Source of the DNA: Epiperipatus broadwayi
Lineage: Eukaryota > Onychophora > Udeonychophora > Euonychophora > Peripatidae
Reading direction: 5' to 3'
Assembly (NCBI GenBank): GCA_028023455.1
Contig: JAQFVV010000013.1
Coordinates: 10,394,579-10,458,578, forward strand
Length of the DNA: 64,000 bases
Numbering within the stretch: position 1 is the first letter of the stretch; every line of letters starts with the position of its first letter. Shown here piece after piece: positions 1-11,742 of the stretch. The position numbers and the translations under genes were made by a program. The notes below the pieces were generated by a model that saw only the letters and a list, made by a program, of their open reading frames with translations, was not told the origin of the DNA and ran no database searches.

Positions 1-3000
1 AATAAACTGTTGAAAAAGTGATTATTTATTCTAACATGTTTATATTATTTTGTAGAAGTAATGAATCAAGTCACATTAATTAATATTAAAAACAACAAAA
101 ATGTATTCTTAATTCCGCACCATTTTTGGACCCTCCTATATTTCACTCTCATGCTTTGTTTACCTTGCCTACCACTTTCCATCAGCCCTGCCAAGCATCA
201 TATTTAAGTTTTATCTGCATTAATAATTTAATTAAGATATTAATTTCTTTTAAATCATGATTATTACTTTTAGTTATTAATTTGTTTTAATTCATTATTA
301 TCATTCTAATTTTGTTTCTGATCAGATACTACACACTAAAAAGTTATCAATAATAAAAAATGACATCAGAATAGATATCTTAAAAATATTCATAATTGAT
401 GTCTGTAGTTTTTTACACATATAGATTATAAAAGATTACATCAAATACAACAGAATGAATTTGCACACATTTTAAAGATAATCATTTAAAAAAAATAGCT
501 GCTTACAAAATGTAACATATGTTATATGAAAGTATTTTTTTTTTTTACAATTAGCAAAATTATATTCCTATGCACTACCTTCTCCACAAGATTTTTTATA
601 TTAGTGATGATTCAGGAAAATGATTATTGAAAAATATTCATGATATAGATATGATAATATGATAGTCTATCAATTTGTTAAAAATAACTTACTTTCAGAA
701 ACAAATTATTTATATGATGTCCTATTTGTTAAAATTTTTTAATCCTAATAAAATTTGAAAATCTTTTTAAAAATCCACTTTTTATGTATTTGAATTTAAT
801 GCCTTCATAATTATCAGAGCTGTTTCTAAATTTATTTGAAAAAAAAAAAAATCAAATTAAATAATAGCATAGACAAACACTGCAGAGAATTAAAACTATA
901 TGGTGAATAAAAAATTATAAAAGCATCGTATTTAAGTGCATAAGAAATGGATTTTTTAAAAGACTTTGAAACAAATTATTTAATGAAGACTTAACCTTAT
1001 TTTGTAGTTTTCAAAATAAGAATTTAAAAGTAATCTCAATATTAGCAGTCCTCTATCTACCTATTAATCTACCAAGTTTAAGATTAAAAGTGAACAAAAC
1101 AGTATAGAGCAGATGCATGCTTTTAATCCATTACAGTTAGAATTAAGAAAGATACTTTTATATAGGTTTAAAGAAAGATAATTGTTAAATGATTTAATGG
1201 AAATGTAACCTAATTTAAAGCAAAGCCTTGTATAATTGTGTGAAGAGGGGAATAAAAGATTGAAAGCTTTTGAGATGTGAATTTGGAAGAGGGACAAAAG
1301 TTACTTATAGAACTACAAATGTTGAAGTATAAAAAAAAGAATTGAACTTGTACTCAAAACTAGAAAAATAATAAAGAATGTTTATATATCCATCTATCCG
1401 TCTAACTGTTTATATATAAATTATAATAATACATTCATCAGCAATCGGGATTCTAATTATTGCTTGAACAATAAATTGCTGATATTATTTGCTTAAGCAT
1501 GAAGGCTGTTCTGATGTAACATATGCAATATTTTTAAATTTAAAAGGCTACATTTTTCTTCAAGTAACGTTTTTCATGGAAAATATAGAATTGTGGCAGT
1601 TTCTTGTTTTGTTGTCAGTTTTATTTTTATTTTCTAGTTTTATTATCTATATTATTTGAGCAAAAGTTTGGTCTTTTAAAGTGTATATAGGCAATTGATT
1701 ATGTAGATACTTAAAAAGATTGTCAAAATTATAATCGTCTATTGAATAAAATTAATTAAAAATGGATAAATCATGACTCATAAAAAATATGTTTATATAA
1801 AATGTAAATGAAAAGAAAGATTTGAACTTTGCCATTTATTTAAAATAAAAATTAAAAAAAATAAAGTTGAGTTCATAAACAAATGCTTCCCAAAAGAGAG
1901 AGAAGCATTTATCATAAGTTATTCTTAACAAAATAACTCAGACATATGGAAACATGGAGGCCATAAAAACTCTGTTGGCAGGTCGTTAAATTATTTAAAC
2001 TTTCAAACTTTGTTAATAACAAATTAAACAAACTAATTATCTTCCCTAAGTACATAATTTCATTCTTAATTATACCGGGGAGGTTGTAAGCAGATTTAAA
2101 TAAATACATTAAAAATAACACGCACTAAGGTTAAAGCACGAAGAATATCCTTCTGAGAGAGAAAGAAAAAAAAACATCTGGGAAAATCTTTTATTTTTTT
2201 TCTTTAAATTTAAAATTAGATTTTATTAATAATTAATTTAACTTACGACATCGCAATAGATTTGTCTTTTTTTAAATGCATTTATTAAAAGACAGAAACT
2301 AGTTTGAAGAATAAAGATCAATATACTTATATAAAATATATATTGAAAGTAATAATCAAATCACAAAAAGTTTTTTATTTTGATAAATATACACAAATTC
2401 TCATCATTGTCATTAGTCATATAATAACAACATTACATGTGTTTTTCATATACTTATTTATATGTATCCCAAAGCACTACTCTTTATCTGACACTAGAGC
2501 CACCTACTATAAACTTGTGCAATCAGTGAACACCAGTCAGTAAATGCTACAATATCTCCATCACCAAATTGGCATCTGGCTTCTACTTTTGATAGTGAAA
2601 ACTAGAATTCAAAACTAGAATGAATACATTCACCATCTACAGCTATATTTTACTCATTTATATTATTCAAACTAATAATCCAAAATTTAAAAAACAAAAA
2701 CAAAACAAGGTTATATGAGTAAACATATAAAATATCATATGATTTGCTGTTGGTATTAGTCTTTCAGTCAGATAATAGAAGGGGCCTACACTTAGCATAA
2801 AATTGAGATTTTTATGTATACAGAGCCTGATTTGGTGTTAAATTTATATAATTATGCAAGTTATATATATGGCTTGGGTTTAAAATCTTAGCACTTTTTA
2901 AAAAAAATTAGGCTATTAATAAATAATATAAATTTAAAGTAAAAGATAAATTCTAGATTCTTAAATGACATTAATTCTAGAGATGAATCCTAATTATCAT

Positions 3001-4976
3001 TAATGAAGGCAAAAGTCAGAAATCATTCTAGAGACAGAAATCTTATAATACTGTCTCTAATGTTTACTCAAGTTTATAATAAATGAATCTAGGATAGGAT
3101 GAAGTATCAAAAAGCAGGTTCATTATATAGATTCACATATTCCCCTGTTTTGTAGATATTCATAATTCCAAGCCAATATACTCAATTTAATGAGTAATTC
3201 AATCAGTTATATGAAGAGTATTATCCTTATAAGCCAAATACAGTTACTTTATGCAAAGATATATACAGATATACTTACAGATGCCTTATATTTATATTTT
3301 CTAATAACCTGTTAGTTTTAATTTTTCAAATGAGAAAACATTTCAAAATGATGATTTAATGTTTTATATGTGTTAAATTTCTTTTAAAATACTATTTTTT
3401 AAAAAAGATCCACTCATTTATATTTGTTTGTGAAAATTTTATTTTTAATTCAAGTACAATCTATCTAGAATTACATCTCCATAAATTTGTCATTGTGTTG
3501 TGCTCATAGTATGAACATATGTAATGCAGTGCTGTGTGAATAATTATAACTGATTATTAATAAAGTTCATTGATTTTTACTATCCATTTTGGAGATAACT
3601 TTACAATTACTTATTTTCATTTTTGTAAATTTCCAAGTATAAAATGATAAATTACCTATCATAGGCAGAAATGGATTCATTTTCATCTGTTTTATAGATT
3701 GTAACAATATTAGGGAATGTTGCATTAGCATTTTTCTTATTATCAGAAAAAATATATATATATATATCTTATATATATGAATAAAGGCATGCTAGGTTTC
3801 TTTTGTTTTGAATAGGACTGATATTTTTTTTTCCTAAAGAATTTCAAAAGGGTTTCAATTTGTAATTTTATTTGTGCTACCACTATCACATAAATCTGGA
3901 TTTGTTTAATATATCCTGAGTAAATATGTCATACTTATTTTTTAAAAAATAAAGATTGAATAAAAATAAAATTAACATTGAAACCAGACAGTTTAAGTTG
4001 ATAAGCTTTAAAAATAATACATTTTGGTTATCCAATAGAAAAATATACCCCATGCATGTTAAAATATATGAAATTTATACAGAGGGGCACATGATAGTTT
4101 TTAATCCCTAGAATTATTTAATTGATCAATCATAGAATTAATAGCTTTAAACGTATCCCAAAGAATATGCCATTCTTGAAAAAAAAACTCACTGATCTAT
4201 TACTCATGGAATTACCAGAATACATATAAACAAAATCTTCACTTTATTTTATAAATTCAATATTCTTTTCTTTCAGGTTATCAATAATCAATCTTTTCTT
4301 CTTCCCCTCTTTTCTTTCACATACCTATCAATTTTAATCTGATTTTTCTTCCAATTCATAACTTTTTTTAATAATATTTTTTTATCTGTATTTTCATTTC
4401 AAATTTTCTATTTTCCCCAAAGTCCACCTATCAAAAATGTCCAATCTTTACTGCTGACATCTCAAATGTTTAAATCTCTGCTCCATATAAAGCCATTTTC
4501 CAAATCTAACATTAGACAAATTCCTTTTTTTAATTTAATTTTAGTGAGGAAGAAAATAAGATTCTCTTATTAGAAGTATGATTGCTATTGTTATTCTTAT
4601 TTTAATAACCATTAAGATAATGTTGATGGTATGGTGCATTAGTCTACCATACTTAAGATCTGGCTCTAACTGGAACTAGACATTTATCAGATGAGTAAAA
4701 ATTGTCAAGTAAGACTATTTTTAAAGCAATTATCTCATAGCTAATTTTAACTACCACTGAATAATTACTTATTTTTGGCAAACAAAAGCAAGCCATAACC
4801 TTATTAACTGGCAAATGATTAAAATATACTCCTATATGTCTCAACATTGATGAACTGAAGGGACTTCTATCTTGCAATTGCTTATATAAAACTATTTTTG
4901 TACTAAAAGTACAATATCTACATATATTCATTGAAAAACAGATAACTATTTGCAATTAATAATAAAATGCTATATT
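1..4976. other. AT-rich spacer without a recognisable gene
   Basis: No reading frame here looks coding on either strand; the longest are about 70-100 codons of low-complexity Leu/Ile/Tyr/Phe/Asn content, as expected by chance in AT-rich DNA. Homopolymer A/T runs and a short TA run near 3754-3770 are the only simple structures. I see no RNA gene or element boundary. Confidence 0.6.
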
Positions 4977-5340
4977 AAACCACTAAACATCACATGATCA
5001 TCATTTCTTATGCTTGCTCATAACTGTTATTAAAAAATCAGGCAAAACTCACCATACAGTAATGCCACTCTGTGGAAGCCAGAGTAATCAATGGATGCCA
5101 GAAGGCTTGTGCATACAATCCATATCTAATGCCTACTCATCCAAAGCCACAAGCTAGAAACTAGTCTGGGGATATTGGATGAGTAGGCACTGGATAAGGA
5201 TTTTATGCACAAGTCTTCTGAAATCCATTGATTACTCTGGCTTGCACTGAGTGGCACTACTGCATGGAGAGTTTTGCCTGTTTTAATAACAGTTATGACC
5301 AAGCATAAGAAATGATGATCATGTGATATTTAATGGTTTA
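4977..5340. mobile_element. Foldback (long inverted repeat) MITE, 364 bp
   Basis: The two halves are imperfect reverse complements almost to the middle. The left arm begins AAACCACTAAACATCACATG and the right arm ends with its complement near TAATGGTTT. Both arms contain the same landmarks in opposite order: the ATCATTTCTTATGCTTG block, the AGAGTAATCAATGGAT block and the CCTACTCATCCA block. The short centre is at about 5140-5175. No coding capacity is seen, so it must be non-autonomous. Partial relatives lie at 5555-5737 and 8578-8842, which makes this a dispersed family. The mobilising superfamily cannot be assigned because no clean target-site duplication is visible in the AT-rich flanks. 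Confidence 0.75.
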
Positions 5341-5554
5341 ACACCAATTCTGCCTAATAGGATAGTGGTGGCTATGGTTATTAAAGAACCAAAGACACCA
5401 AAATATATGGGTTCTGAACCAAGTTCAGACTTATATGACTATATAAGCTAATGAGCTTGGATTGAAAATATTATTGTGTTTTAAAAATTTTAGACTCGTG
5501 GTTTTGTAGTTAAGTAGAGATAAAAGGTGGCTGCTGGAGGGTTGCATTAGATCC

Positions 5555-5737
5555 TAAGATCTAGGTGCAGTGTTCTCAGATCCAAGGTTATTCACTGATA
5601 AAAGCCACAAGCTATGGATATATTGTATGAGTAGGCACTAGATAGGGATTATATGCACAAGTCTTCTGACATCCATTGATTACTCTGGATTGCCTTGCAT
5701 GATACTACTGTATGGGAGAGTTTTGCTTGTTTTAAAA
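5555..5737 (-). mobile_element. Partial copy of the 4977-5340 foldback family
   Basis: From GATGAGTAGG-like sequence near 5624 to the GAGAGTTTTGC block near 5720, this matches the right arm of the 364-bp foldback. The part before it (about 5555-5620, with TCAGATCCAAGG) is absent from that copy. It does match the reverse complement of 8760-8800. The family therefore has longer members with an additional inner segment, and this copy is oriented opposite to the one at 8578. Confidence 0.65.
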
Positions 5738-6064
5738 TGCTATGTACTAGATATCTTATAAAGCACCAACATTATTAAGTATTCTAACTAAATATTTATA
5801 AATGTTTTTATATAAATTTTAAGTTGTACAGTGCAATACTTGTGATATCAATAACTCTTTGCCAATGTGTGAAAACACCCATACACATGCATCATATATA
5901 TAACTAAAGTTGTTTCATTTATTTGCAATGTGGCACATAACAGCAAGAAAGTTCTTTCTTCTTCATTAATATATCATCATGATTCACTTGTGTGTCCCCA
6001 TCAAAACTATAGTCAATAATGATATCTAATAATCAAATTTTAGCTATAATAAATTAACAAAGTT

Positions 6065-7890
6065 TTGTACTATGGACAGTTTGAGAAAAAAATCATATTG
6101 CTAATTTCTCTATTCTGCTCTGTTCATTTTCCAAGATCTTACATCTCTTCCTATTTCTTATTTCATCTAAGAGGATCAGTCTTTTTCATCATTTCTTTTT
6201 ATTTTCATTCACCATTTTCTATAAATCATTCCTCATTAAACCATTCTTTCTTTTTAGTATATATCTAATCCAATTCCTCTTTTTATCTAGTTTATTCAAC
6301 CAATCTTATTTTTTCACTTAAATTTCTTCATTTATCATTTTATTCATCCAACTAATTTTCTTCATTTGCCTGCATGTCCACATCTCAAAGACTTCCAATC
6401 TGTTTCAAATCCTTTTATTCATTGACCATATTTCACAAACATATACCATCCATAAATAATGCTTACATAATTTTTTCTTTAAATGTCTCTTCAGAGATCA
6501 ACAAAATATTTTCTGTTGATAAATATCTCTTTTGCCAATGTTTTCATTCTCACTTAACTAATTACCCAAATATTAAATCCACCAACCTGTTGAACTATAT
6601 TATCATGAATATGAAATTCTTTTTGTGTTCTTTCCTATCCATAAACATTAAATATTTATTTCATGTCTAGTAAATAAATATTAAAAAGTATGGGCAATAT
6701 GCAGCATCCTTGTCTAGATTTTCTTTTTAAACTCATCTTCTTTAGTTTCATTCTTCTTTAATCTGATTCTCATTCCTTGCTCAGTACATATACTTCAAAT
6801 TAATCTTTTCTTTTTCAAAAATACTCCTTTATTTTTCTAAGGTAATCATAAGTTTATTCCAGAATACTCTATCAAATGCTTTTTGGAAATCCACAAAACT
6901 TGTACTAATTTTTTTAATCTCTTTTAATATATATATCTCTACAATTGTTTTAACAACACCAATAAAATCTCTAGTACTTTTTCCTATCTTAAAACCTAAT
7001 TTTTTTCCAATATAATATTCCAACTTTCCATACATTCTATGATTTAAAATCCAAAAATTTGACCTGGTAAAAACTCCTTCCCCCCCTCCCCCTAAAAAAC
7101 CTCTTTTTTTTTTTGATATTTTTCTAAAAAAATGGAAACCTTAATTTTAAAAAAAAATTTTCTTCATAGTAATTTCTCCCATGAGACTTTTAAAAATTTT
7201 ATAGATATTGTATCAAAACTCATAGCTTTGCCATTTTTATTTTTTTAACTGGTTTAAATATGTCTTTTCTCAAAATGTCCTTATCTTATTTAATTACTTC
7301 AACATCTTCTTCACTTTCAATTTCATAATCAATTGCATCATTTTTTGTTTAAACAAATATTAAAGTTATTCTTTCCATCTTTTCAATATATAATTTCTAT
7401 CAGCTAATCTCTTTTCATTCTTATCCGATATTTCATTCGTTAACTACCACTTATTTTCCCAAGTGAAATACCAGATCATTTTTTTCTTGTTGAAGCATTT
7501 CTATCTCTCTATATTTTTGTTCTAACCATTTTCTTTTTACTAAATCTGTTTCTCTCCTTAGTTTATTATTAATTTTTCTATATGCTCTTTGCCTTTCCTT
7601 GCTATTGATATTCTTACATCTATATATTTTCATTTTTTTCAGCATTTCTTTGATTTTTCATGATTATTTAGCTTTCTGTAACCAAACAGTTCCCATTGCA
7701 GTTTTTTCTATTTTCAATATTCTCTCTTTAATTTTACACCAATGTTTCTCAAAATCATTTCTATATTATCATCTTTGACAATCTTCTTTATTATTATTTT
7801 TTACATATGAAACCAAACCTTCCTTTCTTCATTTCTTTCAATTTATCCAAGTCCCATTTTACACATATTTTCACTCTTTTCAACTTTTTA
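6065..7890 (-). pseudogene. Decayed LINE (non-LTR retrotransposon) ORF2, reverse-transcriptase region
   Basis: Read on the minus strand, fragments occur in the order of a LINE ORF2. First, at about 7840-7890, comes a KWDLDKLK-like stretch that precedes the RT in RTE/L1-like proteins. Next, at 7451-7645, is a basic linker (KERQRAYRKINNKLRRE). The RT core at 6829-7035 contains GFKIGKSTRDF and FVDFQKAFDRVFWNKL, with the F-x-D-F-x-KAFD block. At about 6700-6760 comes RQGCCILPILFNIYL, equivalent to the RQGC-P-LFN-Y block. At about 6350-6470 is a C-terminal EMWTCRQMKKISW-like piece. Stops and frameshifts separate the pieces. The catalytic DD-containing block and the 5' endonuclease are not recognisable. 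The motifs show a LINE; the exact clade (RTE-like) is an inference. It is dead in its current form. Confidence 0.85.
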
Positions 7891-8577
7891 AAATTTAACT
7901 TTAATTTAACCATAATCATATTATGAATGGAGTTTATATTAATACTAGATAGAGGATGTGAACTCTACAAATATCACTGTTAATTTTCTAATTTCAATGC
8001 TACTATAGAATTGAGTTATCTTTGTAATTTGAATTTATAATAAAACTAAGTTGCCATTATTTTTTCCTTGACATTTTCTTCTTCACAAATTGTACTGTAT
8101 GTATATAATATTATTTATGGAGAAGTCAGATCCATTAGAATCATTTTAACAAACTTGTAAAACTGTCACTTTCTTACTTCAATACTAATATATTGATATT
8201 AAAAAATCTCTCCTTTTAGCAACATACCATGTTATTATATAATTAATAAATCAATCATTGATACATGAAGGATTGAAATTTTATATTAGCAGTTGTCTTT
8301 GTAAAATATTAATTCAATAAACTCACAATTTTAAATAGTAATTAATATGTAAATTGTAATAATTCCATAAATAAACAACATTTATTAAGTATGTAGAGCT
8401 TAGAATATGATGTGGGTTTATTAAAATTTTTAGAATTTACAGCAAGTGGATTAAATTAATATTTAATGAAGAGCAATATTAATAAAAGTTTACTCCAAAT
8501 ATCAATAATTGATTTATTGATGTATAATAACATAACATTTTACTGAACTAATAAATTAGCAATAAACAAACCACCAA
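7891..8577. other. AT-rich spacer
   Basis: Nothing recognisable beyond short A/T-rich direct repeats. It lies between the LINE remnant and a foldback copy. Confidence 0.5.
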
Positions 8578-8842
8578 ACATCACATGATCACCATTTCCT
8601 ATGCTTGCTCATAACTGTTATTAAAACAGGCAAGACTCTCCATACAGTAGTGCCACTCAGTGCAAGCCAGAGTGATCAATGGATGCCAGAAGGTTTGTGT
8701 ATAAAATCCCTATATAGTTCCTACTCATCCAATATCCACAGACAAGTTTCTGGCTTGGGGCCTTTGTCAGTGATGAGCCTTGGATCTAAAAGCACTGCAT
8801 CTGAGTGGTGCTGCAATAATATGATAGAGTGGACAGTCTTTG
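8578..8842 (+). mobile_element. Partial foldback-family copy, left half plus inner segment
   Basis: The first 150 bp match the left arm of the 4977-5340 element (CATCACATGATC, CTTGCTCATAACTG, CAGTAGTGCCACTC, CAATGGATGCCAGA, TACTCATCCAATATC). The following part to about 8842 pairs with the reverse complement of 5555-5620. An 82-codon open frame across this copy has no protein resemblance and is an accident of the repeat. Confidence 0.65.
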
Positions 8843-9471
8843 CAAGTTTTTAAATATAATTAAAGTGAGTCAATTTATGAATTGTTACTGTGATATGTGT
8901 ATTCAGACTTTGCATCTTCTTGAATCTCAGTATTACATATTGAATAACTATTGTTTATTCAACATAGAATGTTCATTTTATACTATTTTGATTAAAACAT
9001 TTTGGAATTATTTGTTTATAAATAGTTATTGTAATGTATATTATGCAGATTAAACGTTACTTAAAATAGTCTTTTTCAAAAATTAAGTTATTCTAATGAC
9101 ATGCATGAGTCCAAATTTTTAATTCATTTTTTTTAGTTTTCACAATAGGATATAAATTATTACTGAATGGATATTTTTGCTACATGTAATTGTATTTTAA
9201 ATATAATAGTAGGGACATATATGAATTACGGGAAAACTTATTTAATTTGATCATTTTTTGTAAGCCTGTTGTAAAAATGGTAATTTTATTAAAATCTTAA
9301 AATTTTATTGATACTATACTATTATATTCACTTTATGAAACCTGTATAATCGTATAATGACCTCTCTCTACATATACATACATAAATATGTAGGAGAATT
9401 TTACTTATTACTAATTGTAATGTTGTTTTGATAAATTTCTGATATTCTATTGGTTTATTTAAACAATATAT
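8843..9471. other. AT-rich spacer
   Basis: No coding or structural signal seen. Confidence 0.45.
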
Positions 9472-9700
9472 ATCATCAACATCATCATCATCATTTTAGC
9501 CACTATAAGTCGATTGTAGAATGAAGATCTCTCCAAGTTCAGTCTATTTTCCCTGACCCCTAGCCTTTTTTCTCTACAACACACTAGCACACTCCCTTAA
9601 TTAATTCAGCCCTCTCACATGTGGTCTTTTTCTTTTATAATTTCTTGAAATTCAGTTTAAAATTTCAACTGTCCATCTATTACCATCTCTTCTAGCAATG
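9472..9700 (-). mobile_element. RTE-type LINE 3' end with ATG-repeat tail
   Basis: On the minus strand this decodes, with frameshifts, to NRWTVEILNWIS-like sequence followed by a KRKRPH stretch. These correspond to the C-terminus of RTE-like proteins, whose usual form is NRW-T-x-W-x-P-R...GRP. The element then ends in a short (ATG)n tail (the CATCATCATCATCAT of the plus strand at 9480-9494), as RTE elements do. It is a 5'-truncated insertion. The copy at 55328-55545 shares order and wording, so the two belong to one family. Confidence 0.75.
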
Positions 9701-10525
9701 TATATATATATACAAAGAATCATGTGATAATTATATATATATATATATATAAAGAATCATGTGATAATCACTGGCTTCCATTTAATATCCATATTAATAA
9801 CAGCGATCCACCATATTTTATTTTAAAGCTATCTATTTGGCATGAGTAATGAATAGACATCCTATGGGAATACTAACTACATTTTTAGAATAATTTTGTG
9901 ACTAGTGATGAAATCAAACTTAAAATAGACGATTCTAAGATTAGAAAGATGTAAAGTAGACCACTGCTGCTACTGCATATGACCTTAGAAGAGTAATGTG
10001 TTCTGATATATAATCATATTTTTTAAAAAAATAACAGTAATATCTAAAAATTAATATATAACCAAAGTTATTAAAATATATGATTTGCAAATTTAATTCA
10101 GAGGTTCCCTTTTTCCTATTCTAATGACATTTATTATAAGTTTGAACAAGCAACAGTTATTAGACAGTGGTGCAATTTTACTCCTTTTCTCTAAGTATTA
10201 ATTTAGATTTACATAGTTGTAATTCAGAGATTTTAACTTTTCTCAAAAAACAGTGTAATTTAATAAATGATATGTACAAAGTGTGTCCTAAGAACAGCTT
10301 GTTTAATACTTTGAAAACATATATGCTCTTACATTTAAATAGTATGCTGAGAATGCTTTTGAGTAAACTGGTAGTCATAATGAAATTAATTGACAACGAG
10401 GAATAAAAACATTTAATAATCATCAGTATTGCTTTATACCAACCTTTACATATTTATAAGGATTGTACAATAATTCTTAATATATATTAACATGATGAAT
10501 TACTATTTGCATCAAAAATTACTTA
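9701..10525. repeat. Spacer with TA microsatellite and small duplication
   Basis: A 16-20 bp unit containing AAAGAATCATGTGATAAT appears twice around a TA run (about 9713-9770). The rest is AT-rich and carries no recognisable gene. Confidence 0.5.
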
Positions 10526-10577
10526 TATATATATATATATATAAGTATATAAGTAATTTTTGATATATATATTGATT

Positions 10578-10614
<37 letters not shown>
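10526..10614. repeat. TA-run hairpins and an extra copy of the Penelope element terminus
   Basis: AATTACTTATATA...TATAAGTAATT forms a hairpin. It is followed at about 10555-10581 by TTTTGATATATATATTG ATTTGTATA, the same terminal sequence as the outer end of the right palindrome arm (11717-11742) and in the same orientation. A TA run of about 35 bp then leads to the left arm, which begins with the complement of that terminus. The local order is therefore plus end, TA run, minus arm, plus arm. This suggests repeated insertion into, or recombination across, a TA microsatellite. Confidence 0.7.
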
Positions 10615-10621
<7 letters not shown>

Positions 10622-10769
10622 AATCAATATATATATCAAAATACAGTACAATTTATATAAATTATATTCTTTTAGAAGTACTTTTGACTATACACTTTGT
10701 AGTCTTTATCAACTATATAACGTTGAATAATCAAAACGAGACAACCCTTAACAATACCCATAGTTCAAT

Positions 10770-11180
10770 TCAGATTTCCCACAATTCTGTTATCTTAACA
10801 TTTGATGACTGGCGATTCATTAACATTTGACGATTTCTTGAAATCAACATAGCCTCTTTTATTTTACGTTTATTATGACAACGTTCAATTTGAATAATTT
10901 TCATATTTTTATAATCAAATTTAAATCCATATTGACAAGATTTATTATGATCAAATATAACAGATGATGAAGGTTTATTTACATCTGTTCCATATTGATT
11001 CTCTTTTTGAATTCTATTATATAAAAGCATATGTTCTTTTATTCTCTTCTCAAATGTACACTTAGATTCACCAATGTATTGTACGCCGCATCCACATATC
11101 AATCTATATATAATAGAATTTTGATTAAACTTTGAATTTTGAATTTTAGAATTATTAAGCAATCTATTTATGTTATACAA
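10770..11180 (-). pseudogene. Penelope-like GIY-YIG endonuclease domain, 5'-truncated (left arm)
   Basis: An open frame of 136 codons starts at the palindrome centre, so there is no genuine start codon; the reverse transcriptase that should precede it is missing. The endonuclease domain has the Penelope form: CGCGVQYIGES supplies the GIY-YIG-like tyrosines, KRIKEH supplies the arginine, a downstream HNKSC histidine follows, and KRKIKEAMLI contributes the metal-binding glutamate. LMNRQ and ITELW close the domain, as is typical of Penelope proteins, which normally also carry an N-terminal RT. No stop interrupts it. The protein piece is identical over 130 residues to the right-arm copy. Expression as a separate enzyme is doubtful. 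Confidence 0.85.
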
Positions 11181-11194
11181 ATAACATAAATAGA

Positions 11195-11587
11195 TTGCTT
11201 AATAATTCTAAAATTCAAAATTCAAAGTTTAATCAAAATTCTATTATATATAGATTGATATGTGGATGCGGTGTACAATACATTGGTGAATCTAAGTGTA
11301 CATTTGAGAAGAGAATAAAAGAACATATGCTTTTATATAATAGAATTCAAAAAGAGAATCAATATGGAACAGATGTAAATAAACCTTCATCATCTGTTAT
11401 ATTTGATCATAATAAATCTTGTCAATATGGATTTAAATTTGATTATAAAAATATGAAAATTATTCAAATTGAACGTTGTCATAATAAACGTAAAATAAAA
11501 GAGGCTATGTTGATTTCAAGAAATCGTCAAATGTTAATGAATCGCCAGTCATCAAATGTTAAGATAACAGAATTGTGGGAAATCTGA
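11195..11587 (+). pseudogene. Penelope-like GIY-YIG endonuclease domain, 5'-truncated (right arm)
   Basis: This is a 130-codon open frame with the same residues as the left arm. It has YIGES, KRIKEH, the His after the SSSVIFDHNK stretch, KRKIKEA and the C-terminal ELWEI. It ends at a TGA, followed by about 155 bp of shared 3' sequence up to the TTTGTATA terminus. In a full-length Penelope element the domain nicks target DNA to prime reverse transcription. Here the RT portion is missing, so this is a fragment even though the domain is uninterrupted. Confidence 0.85.
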
Positions 11588-11742
11588 ATTGAACTATGGG
11601 TATTGTTAAGGGTTGTCTCGTTTTGATTATTCAACGTTATATAGTTGATAAAGACTACAAAGTGTATAGTCGAAAGTACTTCTAAAAGAATATAATTTAC
11701 ATAAATTGTACTGTATTTTGATATATATATTGATTTGTATAT

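Larger units (their letters stand above)
10615..11742. mobile_element. Head-to-head pair of truncated Penelope-like elements (562-bp palindrome arms)
   Basis: Positions 10615-11176 and 11181-11742 are reverse complements, separated by the 4-bp spacer ACAA. Coordinates pair without any indel (p with 22357-p). By eye I see only about three mismatches over 562 bp: a synonymous C/T in the GCGGYGTAC region and two in the untranslated tail. Each arm carries the last 130 or so codons of a Penelope-type protein (GIY-YIG endonuclease) and about 150 bp of 3' untranslated sequence. Both are truncated at the same codon, where they meet. The high identity points to a recent origin or gene conversion between arms. 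A foldback assembly artefact is less likely because the arms differ and the flanks are unrelated. Confidence 0.85.
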
